From Anaerophaga thermohalophila str. Valhall (GTDB lineage Bacteria; Bacteroidota; Bacteroidia; Bacteroidales; Marinilabiliaceae), in NCBI RefSeq assembly GCF_000250735.1, contig NZ_AHZV01000041.1:1-44342 (forward strand): a DNA stretch of 44,342 bases. Reading direction: 5' to 3'. Shown in pieces: positions 17,427 to 25,599 of the stretch; position 1 is the stretch's first letter, and every line of letters begins with the position of its first letter. The position numbers and the translations under genes were made by a program. The notes beneath the pieces were generated by a model. It made no database searches and was not told the DNA's origin. It saw only the letters and a program-made list of their open reading frames with translations.

Positions 17427-18797
17427 TCAGGAAAACAAGAATCTGAATGCCTCTTCAATCTTTGCTGCCTGAACAACTTTAATATCGAAGTTTTCAAAAC
17501 TGACCCCGCGGTTGTATTTGGGTACAATAATAGACTTAAACCCCAGTTTTTCAGCTTCACTTACGCGCTGTTCGATGCGGGTAACCGGCCGGATTTCTCC
17601 GGAAAGGCCAACTTCTCCGGTCAGGCAAATCTCGCGCGGAACGGTCAGGTCGGTATTGGATGACAAAACAGAGGCAACCACCGCAAGGTCAATGGCCGGG
17701 TCGCTCACTTTTAGACCACCGGCAATGTTCAGGAAAACATCTTTGGCTGCCAGTTTAAATCCGGCACGTTTTTCCAGGACAGCCAGCAACATATTCAATC
17801 GACGCAGATCAAACCCGGTTGAAGACCGTTGTGGTGTACCATAAGCTGCTGTGCTGGCAAGGGCCTGAACTTCGATCATAAACGGACGAATCCCCTCTAA
17901 CGCAGCAGCGATGGCAATGCCACTCATCTCTTCTTCATGATGAGCCAAAAGCATTTCCGAGGGATTACTGACTTCCCTGAGGCCGTCGCCCAGCATCTCG
18001 AATATGCCGATTTCAGAAGTTGAACCAAAGCGATTTTTTACGGCTCTCAGAATACGATACATATAATGCCGGTCACCCTCAAACTGCAAGACCACATCCA
18101 CAATGTGTTCAAGCACTTTAGGCCCGGCAAGGTTGCCCTCCTTATTGATATGCCCGATCAACAACACAGGGATATTCTTCTCCTTGGCAACTTTTAAAAT
18201 AGATGCTGTACATTCCCTTATTTGCGACACGCTACCGGGAGCCGACTCAAGCGTCTCCCGTTCCATGGTCTGAATACTGTCAATAATAACCAGACCTGGA
18301 TCCTCATGTTCGATATGGTTCACAGTCTGCTCCAGAGATGTTTCTCCCACAAGCAGGCAATGGTCACCATTCACATCACTCAGCCGGTCGGCCCGAAGCT
18401 TGATCTGCTGCGGACTCTCCTCCCCCGACACATAAAGTATTTTGCGGGTATCGAGCTTCATAGCCATTTGCAAAACAAGCGTTGACTTCCCGATGCCCGG
18501 TTCACCTCCCAAAAGAACCAGAGAACCGGGAACCAGTCCACCTCCAAGTACCCGGTTCAACTCTTCTATGCGGGTATCAATTCTGGGTACATCATCCACA
18601 AACACAGAAGAAACCGGGACAGGCTTTTGCTTTTCTTTCCCAAAGGTGAGCGACAATCGCTTGTCTTTGTTTTTCCCTGTAATGGCCACTTCTTCTACAA
18701 AAGTGTTCCATTCACCACAGGCATAGCATTTCCCCATCCATTTGGGCGATTCGGCACCGCAATTCTGACAAACGAATACAGTTTTGTTTTTGGCCAT
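17427..18797 (-). CDS. radA: DNA repair protein RadA (Sms)
   Basis: RadA is a RecA-like ATPase that drives branch migration during recombinational repair. The 456-residue protein contains every family element: the zinc finger C10-x2-C13 ... C24-x2-C27, Walker A G-E-P-G-I-G-K-S-T at 98-106, the RadA-specific K-N-R-F-G at 254-258, and a Lon-protease-like C-terminal domain lacking the protease serine. The start is the ATG at 18797. A TAAGTTTG promoter -7 box lies about 20 bases upstream, so the leader would be short. It is convergent with PBP1A. Confidence 0.96.
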   Translation of the reverse strand: MAKNKTVFVCQNCGAESPKWMGKCYACGEWNTFVEEVAITGKNKDKRLSLTFGKEKQKPVPVSSVFVDDVPRIDTRIEELNRVLGGGLVPGSLVLLGGEPGIGKSTLVLQMAMKLDTRKILYVSGEESPQQIKLRADRLSDVNGDHCLLVGETSLEQTVNHIEHEDPGLVIIDSIQTMERETLESAPGSVSQIRECTASILKVAKEKNIPVLLIGHINKEGNLAGPKVLEHIVDVVLQFEGDRHYMYRILRAVKNRFGSTSEIGIFEMLGDGLREVSNPSEMLLAHHEEEMSGIAIAAALEGIRPFMIEVQALASTAAYGTPQRSSTGFDLRRLNMLLAVLEKRAGFKLAAKDVFLNIAGGLKVSDPAIDLAVVASVLSSNTDLTVPREICLTGEVGLSGEIRPVTRIEQRVSEAEKLGFKSIIVPKYNRGVSFENFDIKVVQAAKIEEAFRFLFS

Positions 18798-18816
18798 AGT
18801 CGAGGTGATTTTAATA

Positions 18817-18824
18817 CAAACTTA
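18817..18824 (-). promoter_or_regulatory. Candidate radA promoter -7 element
   Basis: The minus strand reads TAAGTTTG, a perfect match to the Bacteroidota -7 consensus TAnnTTTG, about 20 bases before the radA ATG. The -33 TTTG is not clear (only TTGC, 23 bases farther up), so this is a partial match. Confidence 0.45.
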
Positions 18825-18848
18825 AACTTTTTTGTATTCCGTTTCCGG

Positions 18849-18935
18849 CAATAGCCGTTAAAAAAACCCTAAACGCAGAGACGCAATGACGCAAAGTTTT
18901 TATTAGAAGAGAGTTGTGGTTTGTGCTATGAAGAA
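18849..18935 (+). repeat. Dispersed repeat with GACGCAA motifs, copy 2
   Basis: Matches 122-218 along CAATAG, TTAAAAAAACC, AACGCA-AGACGCAA, GCAAAGTTTTTATTAG and GAGTT-TGG. It lies between the radA promoter region and the panD terminator and is non-coding. Confidence 0.6.
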
Positions 18936-18939
18936 TATT

Positions 18940-18967
18940 CAACAAAAAACCCCGGCTAAACCGGGGT
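18940..18967 (-). terminator. Intrinsic terminator of panC-panD
   Basis: ACCCCGG (18949-18955) and CCGGGGT (18961-18967) form a perfect 7-bp GC-rich stem with loop CTAAA. Read on the minus strand it is followed by a run of Ts, the correct polarity to end the panC-panD transcript about 28 bases after the panD stop. Confidence 0.88.
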
Positions 18968-18994
18968 CCGTTAACAATATAAAATTCCTGCACT

Positions 18995-19345
18995 CTATAC
19001 CAGTTTATTTGTAGCAGTATCGGGAAAAACAAAAACCGGTTTATACTTTTTAGCCTCTTCAACAGGCATAGAAGCATAGGTTATAATTATGACTGTATCT
19101 CCCACAGCTGCCTTGCGTGCAGCAGCTCCGTTTAAGCATATCACTCCCGAACCGGGCTCGCCTTTTATTACATAAGTTTCAAGACGTTCCCCGTTGTTGT
19201 TGTTGACCACCTGTACCTTTTCATTTTCAATAATGTTGGCCGCTTCCATCAATTCGGCATCGATGGTGATACTACCCACATAATTAAGATTGGCTTCGGT
19301 GACCGTAACATTGTGTAATTTTGATTTTACAACCTCTATGTTCAT
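18995..19345 (-). CDS. panD: Aspartate 1-decarboxylase (pyruvoyl proenzyme)
   Basis: The enzyme converts aspartate to beta-alanine, the substrate of the panC enzyme encoded just upstream. The 116-residue proenzyme shows the self-cleavage site Gly24-Ser25 in Y-V-G-S-I-T-I-D; Ser25 becomes the pyruvoyl group. Other conserved parts are the Lys7-type N-terminal lysine, N-N-N-G-E-R and the N-G-A-A-A-R segment. The length is normal for the family. It follows panC by eight bases and ends before a strong terminator, so the two form a pantothenate operon. Confidence 0.95.
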   Translation of the reverse strand: MNIEVVKSKLHNVTVTEANLNYVGSITIDAELMEAANIIENEKVQVVNNNNGERLETYVIKGEPGSGVICLNGAAARKAAVGDTVIIITYASMPVEEAKKYKPVFVFPDTATNKLV

Positions 19346-19353
19346 TACTCCAC

Positions 19354-20196
19354 TTATTTGTAAACGATATTATCAATAAGTCGGATTTCACCAGCAAATA
19401 CTGCTATACATCCAACAATATAATTGCTTTCCTCCCAACTGTCAACAGATTGCAAAGTGTTTCCGTCAACAATCTGAAAGTACTCCAGTCTCAGGTCCTT
19501 ATTCCTGCCGATACTCTCCCTGACAAATTTTTCGGTATCGGCAACTGAACTATTCTTTGCAAAATTACAAGATTCAAATAAAGTTTTGGCTATCATCGGG
19601 GCACTTTTTCTGTGTTTTTCCGATAAAAGCCGGTTTCGCGAACTCATAGCCAGTCCGTCAGACTCCCTGATTACAGGACATGCAACAACTTCCGTTCCAA
19701 GATTCATCTGTCTGACTAAATCGCGTATAATAACAAGTTGTTGAAAGTCTTTCTGACCAAAAAAAGCCTTATCGGGTTTAACCATGTCAAAAAGTCGGCT
19801 CACAACCTGCGCTACACCGTTAAAATGTCCGGGACGGTGTTTACCTTCCATTACTTTATCCAGATGACCGAAATCGAAAACCCGTTTGTCAGGTTCGGGA
19901 TAGATTTCCTTCACCGAAGGCGCAAAAAGAAGCTCGCAGGGAGTTGTTTTCAGAAGTTTAATATCTTCTTCCAGATTCCGGGGATATCGTTCCAAATCAG
20001 AAGGATCATTAAACTGTGTCGGATTTACAAATATACTTACAACAACAACGTCGCTAACTTTTCCGGCATTCCTTACGAGGGAAAGATGTCCTTCATGAAG
20101 CGCCCCCATCGTCGGAACAAATCCAACCTTTTTCCCGGGTTTTCTGAGAACGGCCAACCGTTCCTCCAGTTCATTCCTGGTTTTTACTACTTCCAT
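19354..20196 (-). CDS. panC: Pantothenate synthetase
   Basis: The enzyme joins pantoate and beta-alanine with ATP to make pantothenate, the precursor of coenzyme A. The 280-residue protein has the nucleotidyl-transferase HxGH-type motif M-G-A-L-H-E-G-H (His34, His37), then F-V-N-P-T-Q-F, the F-G-Q-K-D-F-Q-Q binding motif, and the A-M-S-S-R-N equivalent of KMSKS. It is first in a panC-panD operon, so beta-alanine supply and use are encoded together. The ATG at 20196 gives the standard N-terminus. Confidence 0.96.
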   Translation of the reverse strand: MEVVKTRNELEERLAVLRKPGKKVGFVPTMGALHEGHLSLVRNAGKVSDVVVVSIFVNPTQFNDPSDLERYPRNLEEDIKLLKTTPCELLFAPSVKEIYPEPDKRVFDFGHLDKVMEGKHRPGHFNGVAQVVSRLFDMVKPDKAFFGQKDFQQLVIIRDLVRQMNLGTEVVACPVIRESDGLAMSSRNRLLSEKHRKSAPMIAKTLFESCNFAKNSSVADTEKFVRESIGRNKDLRLEYFQIVDGNTLQSVDSWEESNYIVGCIAVFAGEIRLIDNIVYK

Positions 20197-20744
20197 AAGA
20201 GTTAACAGATCATTAGAATTTTAGCCTGCTGAATCTGCACTAAAAGAGCTGTTTTTGTCATAATCGAGGTACGAAAATTTTTGAGTTTGAATTAACTAAT
20301 TGGTTATAAGTAATTAAGAATCTCCCTGACCATTAAACCGGCAAAAAACAACTTTTCGGTGCAGACTCATAACTGCCTAACTGCGGGCAATTAAAATATT
20401 TCACGCCATTGCTTGATCATTCTCAAATTTTCAAAAAACGCGGCAAAATAAAAAATAATTCTCATAACGGAAAGAAATTTTCTTATCCCAAGGCATCAGG
20501 GATAACATCCACTTGTAAGGGACAACAAAACTTCCCCGGAGGCAAAATGAGACGGATGATCAACGTAAATTCATTCACCAATAAGGCGGTTTTCCACAAG
20601 AATATCTCCGGAATGATTCAACAACAATTTCATGGAAACATTGATAATCAACCCAAAAGAAATACCAGGGAAATATTCAACTTTGTTTAGATTGCAGATT
20701 TTTTGTACTTTTGTGGAATATTTATCTTAATATATCCTTGAAAA
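20197..20744. other. Divergent intergenic region between panC and the glycogen-synthase-like gene
   Basis: About 550 bases. One 93-codon frame at 20409-20690 begins at TTG, has no visible ribosome site and resembles no family, so it is not called. A good promoter for the downstream plus-strand gene is present at 20682-20713. Nothing else is identified. Confidence 0.5.
20682..20713 (+). promoter_or_regulatory. Bacteroidota-type promoter for the glycogen-synthase-like gene
   Basis: TTTG at 20682-20685, a 20-base spacer, then TACTTTTG at 20706-20713 matches the Bacteroidota primary sigma consensus (TTTG, 19-20 nt, TAnnTTTG) exactly. The start codon is 32 bases downstream of the -7 box. Confidence 0.75.
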
Positions 20745-21545
20745 ATGGAAAATAACAAGGTCCTATTCATCTCGCAGGAAATAACACCCTATCTGCCCGA
20801 AAATTCAATGTCGTCTCTTTGCAGAAACCTTCCCCAGGGCATTCAGGAAAGGGGCAAACAAATCAGAACTTTTATGCCCCGTTTTGGTAACATCAACGAA
20901 AGACGCAACCAACTGCACGAAGTCATTCGTCTTTCGGGCATGAATCTGATTATAGATGACACCGACCATCCGCTGATAATAAAGGTGGCCTCCATTCAGG
21001 CGGCCAGGATGCAGGTCTATTTCATCGACAATGAAGACTATTTTTCCAGAAAAAATACCATCTCGGATGATGATGGCAAGGAATTTGATGATAACGATGA
21101 ACGCATCATCTTTTTTGCCCGGGGTGTACTCGAAACAACCAAAAAATTAAGATGGGCACCCAATGTAGTACATTGCCAGGGATGGTTTACTGCCCTTGCT
21201 CCTTTATATATCAAAAAAGCAATGAGTGAAGACCCTTACTTTGCAGGTGCCAGGGTGGTATATTCTGTTTTTGACGATGACTTTAAGACTGCGCTCAATC
21301 CGGGCATTAAAGAAAAGGCGAAAGTTGAGGGAATAAAAGATACTGATCTGAAAATACTGAACCCGGCCAATTTTATCAATCTTACAAAACTGGCCATTAA
21401 TAATTCAGACGGAATTATTCAGGGGTCGGAAAAGATAAATCCTGAAATTGAGAATTATATAAAACAGTCGGGAAAACCTTTTCTGGAATATCAACCCGAA
21501 GATCAGTATATTGACGCTTACAACAAATTTTACGACAGCCTGTAG
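20745..21545 (+). CDS. Glycogen/starch synthase N-terminal-domain protein (GT5-like, half length)
   Basis: This 266-residue protein resembles the N-terminal Rossmann domain of GT5 glycogen synthase: K-V-L-F-I-S-Q-E-I-T-P-Y, then M-P-R-F-G-N-I, Y-F-I-D-N-E-D-Y-F and V-H-C-Q-G-W-F-T-A-L. Full GT5 enzymes are about 480 residues. Here the C-terminal nucleotide-binding domain is absent, and the K-T-G-G-L substrate loop is replaced by N-S-M-S-S-L. Independent glucosyl transfer is therefore doubtful. The gene is intact with its own consensus promoter, so it looks like a stable half-size relative and not a decaying copy. It lies upstream of, and in line with, the DUF4270 lipoprotein gene and divergent from panC. 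Its function is not known to me. Confidence 0.8.
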   Translation: MENNKVLFISQEITPYLPENSMSSLCRNLPQGIQERGKQIRTFMPRFGNINERRNQLHEVIRLSGMNLIIDDTDHPLIIKVASIQAARMQVYFIDNEDYFSRKNTISDDDGKEFDDNDERIIFFARGVLETTKKLRWAPNVVHCQGWFTALAPLYIKKAMSEDPYFAGARVVYSVFDDDFKTALNPGIKEKAKVEGIKDTDLKILNPANFINLTKLAINNSDGIIQGSEKINPEIENYIKQSGKPFLEYQPEDQYIDAYNKFYDSL

Positions 21546-21869
21546 TTAGTGCTCGTCTATAAATTACGCGAAAGTTGTTTCTGATCATGTGCCTGTTCAG
21601 AAAGTGTCATTTTCAAGATTTGCCAGGTCCGAAAATACGGAGTTTACTCATCGTAAATAAGTAATTTGGCTGCGAGCGTAACACAACAAATGGTACTTTA
21701 TGAAGAGACACCAAGTAGTATAGACTTGCAGGAAATAAGGAATAACATACCCAAAAAACAATAAAAGCTTTTAACCTGTATTATTCATAAATCAGGTTTC
21801 AAATATCAACAAACTATTGAATAATTTTTAATAGTGACTTTTTAGAACGCCAAAACTGATTGGATTTTT
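21546..21869 (+). other. Intergenic region holding palindromic repeat copy 3
   Basis: About 320 bases between the half glycogen synthase and DUF4270 genes. Roughly 120 bases are the palindromic repeat (21589-21711). The remainder is AT-rich without an open frame. The repeat could separate transcription of the two genes. Confidence 0.5.
21589..21711 (+). repeat. Palindromic MITE-like repeat, copy 3
   Basis: Begins GTGCCTGTTCAGAAAGTGTC and ends TACTTTATGAAGAGACACC. It has the shared core GTCCGAAAATACGGAGTTTA followed by CTCATCGTAAAT. Same orientation as the 0.3 kb copy. It is the most diverged of the four complete copies; its inner hairpin and terminal repeats carry several mismatches. Confidence 0.72.
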
Positions 21870-23351
21870 ATGCTGAATAAACTAAAAATTAGGTTTTTAT
21901 TACCTTTTCTTATTGTACCGGTTGCAGTATTTGTTTCATGCGAAAACGAAACAGGAACCTTAGGTTTGGATGTTTTACCACAAGATGAACTATTCTCAGG
22001 CGCCGATGAAATCGCTTATATGCCCGTCAGTAATGAAAATCCGACACGGCTCCGTTCCGACGATGTGGATTATACCATTATTGGTAGTGTAGATGATCCT
22101 TATGCCGGAAAGACCGAGGCTTCGTTCATTACACAGGTAAATATCGGAGAGTTTACTGGCGAGTTAGACAAAACCGACTCCCTGAATGAATATTTTGTTG
22201 ACTCTTTGGTTTTGAATCTTGCCTACCGTGAAAATTACTGGCTTGGGGATAAAGATGCACGCCATTCCGTCCAGGTTTACCGGTTCACTGAACCGTTGAA
22301 CTACTCAACCGATTATTATTCGGATATGGAAGTTGAAGGGCTATATGACCCGAGTCCTGTTGGAGAACGAATAAGCAGTGGCTGGGATGCTTTGGCTGAT
22401 TCGGTTTGGGAAGAGGAGGATTACATCCACCAATGGCAGATAAAACTAAACAACGACCTTGCTGAAGAAGTCTTTAACTACTCAGAAGATGTAATGAATT
22501 CCCGCGAAACATTTATGAATACTTTCGGAGCATTATTTGTGAAATCGGAATTACTGGATTCGGACACCCCGGGCTCACTTATCAGGATTAATATCCTGGC
22601 CTCCGAATCAAACATGCGGCTGTACTATTCCTACAATGTAATAGATTCTGTTACAAATGAAGTAGATACAACCATGCATAGCTCCTATACGTTCCCTATC
22701 AACGAAGAATGCGTCAGAATCAACCGTTTTACCCACGATCACGAGGGGAAAGTGGAATTTTCAACCCCCGACGCAGAACAGTTTGTGGTGCAGGGAATGG
22801 CAGGAAGCTATGTAAAAGTAGATTTTAACGATGTAGAACTGGAACCCGGAGTGGGTTTGTTTGAATTCTGGGAAGAAAAGTTATCCGCAAATACGAATAA
22901 TGATAGTTCACAATATCACGGAATAAGTGCTGTAGACATTTACTTTGAAGCAGATACAACGCTTCAGCTCGGTGATGAAGACTTTTACTCTCCTATCCCG
23001 CAGGCCCTCGCGCTGAACATCATGAATGATGACGGGGAACTCGAAATCCCTCCATACTACTATCTGAGTAAAGAAGCCGCAGAGGCCGAAGGCATAGAAA
23101 ACTATAAAGAAGACTGGTCACCCGAATTTGAAGATGGTACCTACAATGAAGAAACAGGTAAATACAGGTTCCGTATGAGTAGAGAGACTTTCCGTATGAT
23201 GGTTGAAAAGCCGGAACTCAGAGGACCATATTATCTCACACCATACAACACCTCTACTTTTCCCTGGAGGCTTGTCCTGAAAAACAATCCATACTCAGAG
23301 AACCCCGTACCTTACTTAAGAGTTAAGTATGTTTCAGTTTCAAAAAAATAA
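21870..23351 (+). CDS. DUF4270 family lipoprotein
   Basis: This 493-residue predicted lipoprotein has a hydrophobic signal (F-L-L-P-F-L-I-V-P-V-A-V-F) and lipobox V-S-C with Cys24. The mature start, E-N-E-T-G-T-L-G-L-D-V-L-P, matches my recollection of the Bacteroidota family DUF4270, whose members begin with a G-L-D-x-x-P element and share a long beta-rich body. The remainder is rich in aromatic and acidic residues and looks extracellular or periplasmic. No catalytic motif is visible. It ends 41 bases before a terminator. The family has no established function that I know of. Confidence 0.82.
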   Translation: MLNKLKIRFLLPFLIVPVAVFVSCENETGTLGLDVLPQDELFSGADEIAYMPVSNENPTRLRSDDVDYTIIGSVDDPYAGKTEASFITQVNIGEFTGELDKTDSLNEYFVDSLVLNLAYRENYWLGDKDARHSVQVYRFTEPLNYSTDYYSDMEVEGLYDPSPVGERISSGWDALADSVWEEEDYIHQWQIKLNNDLAEEVFNYSEDVMNSRETFMNTFGALFVKSELLDSDTPGSLIRINILASESNMRLYYSYNVIDSVTNEVDTTMHSSYTFPINEECVRINRFTHDHEGKVEFSTPDAEQFVVQGMAGSYVKVDFNDVELEPGVGLFEFWEEKLSANTNNDSSQYHGISAVDIYFEADTTLQLGDEDFYSPIPQALALNIMNDDGELEIPPYYYLSKEAAEAEGIENYKEDWSPEFEDGTYNEETGKYRFRMSRETFRMMVEKPELRGPYYLTPYNTSTFPWRLVLKNNPYSENPVPYLRVKYVSVSKK

Positions 23352-23391
23352 TTCGGAACAAAAATAAAATACTAAAAATTATTAAAAATAT

Positions 23392-23432
23392 AAAAAACGC
23401 TTTGCAGATTTAAAACTCGTAAAGCGTTTTTT
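23392..23432 (+). terminator. Intrinsic terminator after the DUF4270 gene
   Basis: AAAAAACGCTTT (23392-23403) pairs with AAAGCGTTTTTT (23421-23432), and a T-run follows on the plus strand. It lies 41 bases after the DUF4270 stop. Confidence 0.8.
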
Positions 23433-23700
23433 GTTTTCAGCAGCAAAATTTTGTTATAAACACAGGGGCCCTTGAGGTTCCCCTCATTCTCAGACAGAAC
23501 ATGACTCCATAGATGGTCAAATGGTTAAACCAATGAACATTATCTAATTCCTCATGCTCCCAGCCTGTCACTTTCAGAAACCTATTTTCCACTCTGCAAT
23601 TCTCTTCCCCTTTTCACTTTACTCCTTGCTCTATGCTCCATGCCCTATCTTCTGCATTCAGCCTGATGGTTTCTTATCTTTATATCTAAAAATCTAATAG

Positions 23701-23745
23701 TGAGTGCGGTATAAAAAACATATTTTTGTAAAAATCAAGGCGTTT
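23701..23745 (+). repeat. 45-base dispersed repeat, copy 1
   Basis: TGAGTGCGGTATAAAAAACA is followed by TATTTTTGTAAAAATCAAGG and CGTTT. The same 45 bases occur inverted at 43863-43907 with two mismatches. It is non-coding and contains a TATTTTTG that fits a -7 box, but no partner -33 box was seen. Confidence 0.7.
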
Positions 23746-24026
23746 AAAATTTTGTACCAGAGTTAACTCGTTGTTAATGAGGGCTCAAAATTTAAAACAA
23801 CACAGAGTTTGGCAATAAAGATGCTTTTTTGACCGTGCTCAATAGTCGTTTATGGTAATGTTTGCCATGCCCGTTTCAGTCACTAAAAATGACGTCCCGG
23901 CAAAATGCTGTTATTAAACATATCTGCATCCCGATAACATTTGTAATCCCCTGGAAAGTAAAAAAATAATCTTTATCCTTTTATGCAAATTCTTAACAAT
24001 TCCAAATGCGGATTGAACCCTGAATT

Positions 24027-24058
24027 TTTGTTTGATAATTACAAAAGACTTATTTTAG
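24027..24058 (+). promoter_or_regulatory. Candidate promoter of the V-type ATPase operon
   Basis: TTTG at 24027-24030, a 20-base spacer and TATTTTAG at 24051-24058 match the Bacteroidota consensus except one base of the -7 box. The first gene of the operon starts 52 bases downstream. Confidence 0.5.
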
Positions 24059-24109
24059 AGCCACAAATTCAGATTAAAAAGTCGTTTCTACCCGATAAAA
24101 ACTGGAACT

Positions 24110-24730
24110 ATGACAAAAAAACTTCAGGACCTTACCGAAAAAATTTACAACGAAGGGGTACAGAAAGCCAAAGAAGAGGCCGATAAGATACTAAAAGAGG
24201 CCAGAGAAAAAGCTTCGGCCATAGAAAAAGAGGCCCGGAATAAGGCAGAACAAAAAGTTTCCGAAGCTGAGAAAAAGGCCGCAGACACAAAAAAACATGT
24301 TGAAGCCGAAATGAAAATGGCTCTGGAACAATCTGTTGCTGCCCTCAAACAGGAAATTACCAATCTGGTTACCATGCAGGCCATCGAACCCACCACCAAA
24401 GAATTATTTTCCGACAAAAAATATCTTGGAGACCTGATCGTAAAAGTCGTTGACGGCTGGATCAAAAAAGAAAGCATGGATCTGGAAGTAATACTGCCCG
24501 AATCGGAACGGAAAAAAATGGAAGAACATTTCCAAAAGCAGCTTGCTCAACATCTGAACAAAGGCCTTAAGCTCACTTTCTCGAAAAATCTGAAATCGGG
24601 CTTTAAAATTGGTCCTGCTGACGGAGGGTATGTAATCAGCTTCACCGATGAAGATTTCAACAATTTCTTTAGAGCGTACCTGAGACCAAAATCTACCGAA
24701 TTACTCTTTAAAAAGAAAGAAAAGAAATAA
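24110..24730 (+). CDS. ntpE: V-type ATP synthase subunit E
   Basis: This 206-residue protein is the peripheral-stalk subunit linking the catalytic head to the membrane sector. Residues about 10-85 are strongly helical and charged, rich in Lys, Glu and Ala (repeated K-A-x-E-E-A-D-K and E-K-E-A-R-N-K-A phrases), as expected for the coiled-coil stalk. The C-terminal part, with D-G-G-Y-V-I-S-F, is the globular domain that contacts the head. It is first in the operon; subunit order (E, DUF2764, A, B, D, I, K) supports the call more than sequence motifs do. The next gene follows after five bases. Confidence 0.88.
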   Translation: MTKKLQDLTEKIYNEGVQKAKEEADKILKEAREKASAIEKEARNKAEQKVSEAEKKAADTKKHVEAEMKMALEQSVAALKQEITNLVTMQAIEPTTKELFSDKKYLGDLIVKVVDGWIKKESMDLEVILPESERKKMEEHFQKQLAQHLNKGLKLTFSKNLKSGFKIGPADGGYVISFTDEDFNNFFRAYLRPKSTELLFKKKEKK

Positions 24731-24735
24731 AATAT

Positions 24736-25599
24736 ATGTCGAAAGGTTACTATTGTCTTGTTGCCGGACTTCCCGACCTTGTTCCCGAAGAAAAGAAACT
24801 GACTTTCTCTTCGGCCGACTTTCGGGAAATGATGGAAGACGAGCTGGCCCCCGGGGATTTCGCTTTGCTGCGGCTTTTCTATCTGCCATTTGACCATGAA
24901 AACCTGATCAATTTGTTCTTCAAGGAGGAAAAAGAGTGGGACGATCGGGGAAACTTCAGTAAGGAAGAGTTGGAGCCGCTGACAGACAGGAAACAGGCCT
25001 TCACAGCAGAAATGTCGCACTTCCCCCCCTACTTGTCCGACTTTGTCTTTGACATGCATGGCGACGATGCTAAAGACACCCGCGTGGAAGCCGGTCGAAA
25101 ATTGTCTGCTGAATACTACGATTATCTTGAAAGTTCAAAAAATCTTTTTGTCAGAAAGCTTGCAAAATATCAGCGCGACACATCGAATGTTCTGACCGCC
25201 CTGAACGGCCGCAAGTATGAACTGGATTTTGAAAAGGCCCTGATAGGAAACAATGATGTCACCAATGCTTTAAAGAAGAGTCGTGCCAGGGATTTCGGAC
25301 TGAAATCGGAAGTTGAGCATATAGAAGACCTTCTACAGATATTCGAAATAGAAAACCTGAAAGAGCGGGAACTCAAACTTGATGTGCACAAATGGCATTT
25401 TGTTGAGGATGCCACCTTCTTCAATTACTTTACAATAGAAAAAGTACTGGCTTTTCTGCAAAAACTCTTTATAGCAGAGCGCTGGATTCATCTTGACCCC
25501 GAAAAGGGACGCGAAATGTTTGAAAAATTATTCAATGAACTGAAGTCGGGATTTGAATTCCCCGAAGAATATACATTGACCTATGGAAAAAAACGATAA
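24736..25599 (+). CDS. DUF2764 family protein, V-ATPase subunit C-like
   Basis: This 287-residue protein is encoded between subunits E and A, where many archaeal-type operons encode subunit C. It begins M-S-K-G-Y-Y-C-L-V-A-G-L-P-D-L, matching my recollection of the DUF2764 family of Bacteroidota and spirochaete V-ATPase operons. Later parts are helical and charged (for example R-A-R-D-F-G-L-K-S-E-V-E-H and W-I-H-L-D-P-E-K-G-R-E-M-F). A role as the C-like socket between central stalk and rotor is inferred from position, as no other subunit C gene is present. Its end overlaps the subunit A start by 17 bases, indicating coupling. Confidence 0.82.
   Translation: MSKGYYCLVAGLPDLVPEEKKLTFSSADFREMMEDELAPGDFALLRLFYLPFDHENLINLFFKEEKEWDDRGNFSKEELEPLTDRKQAFTAEMSHFPPYLSDFVFDMHGDDAKDTRVEAGRKLSAEYYDYLESSKNLFVRKLAKYQRDTSNVLTALNGRKYELDFEKALIGNNDVTNALKKSRARDFGLKSEVEHIEDLLQIFEIENLKERELKLDVHKWHFVEDATFFNYFTIEKVLAFLQKLFIAERWIHLDPEKGREMFEKLFNELKSGFEFPEEYTLTYGKKR

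Larger units (their letters stand above)
23352..24109. other. Long intergenic region upstream of the V-ATPase operon
   Basis: About 760 bases. In order it holds the DUF4270 terminator (23392-23432), a pyrimidine-rich stretch with CTATGCTCCATGCCCTAT-like phrases (about 23560-23690) that is not coding, a 45-base dispersed repeat (23701-23745), and the candidate operon promoter (24027-24058). A 67-codon frame from 23983 overlaps the subunit E start and is rejected. Confidence 0.55.

Noticed and set aside
20409-20690. 93-codon open frame between panC and the glycogen-synthase-like gene
   Set aside because: It starts at TTG, has no ribosome-binding site, resembles no family, and contains the region of the real downstream promoter near its end.
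23560-23690. Pyrimidine-rich stretch with repeated CTATGCTCCATG-like phrases
   Set aside because: Not a regular tandem repeat, CRISPR or RNA gene; it looks like low-complexity intergenic sequence.
23983-24186. 67-codon frame upstream of and overlapping subunit E
   Set aside because: It runs out of frame into the subunit E gene and covers the candidate operon promoter.
24547-25059. 170-codon frame opposite subunit E and DUF2764 genes
   Set aside because: It is antisense to two well-supported genes and shows no family resemblance; a reading-frame shadow.
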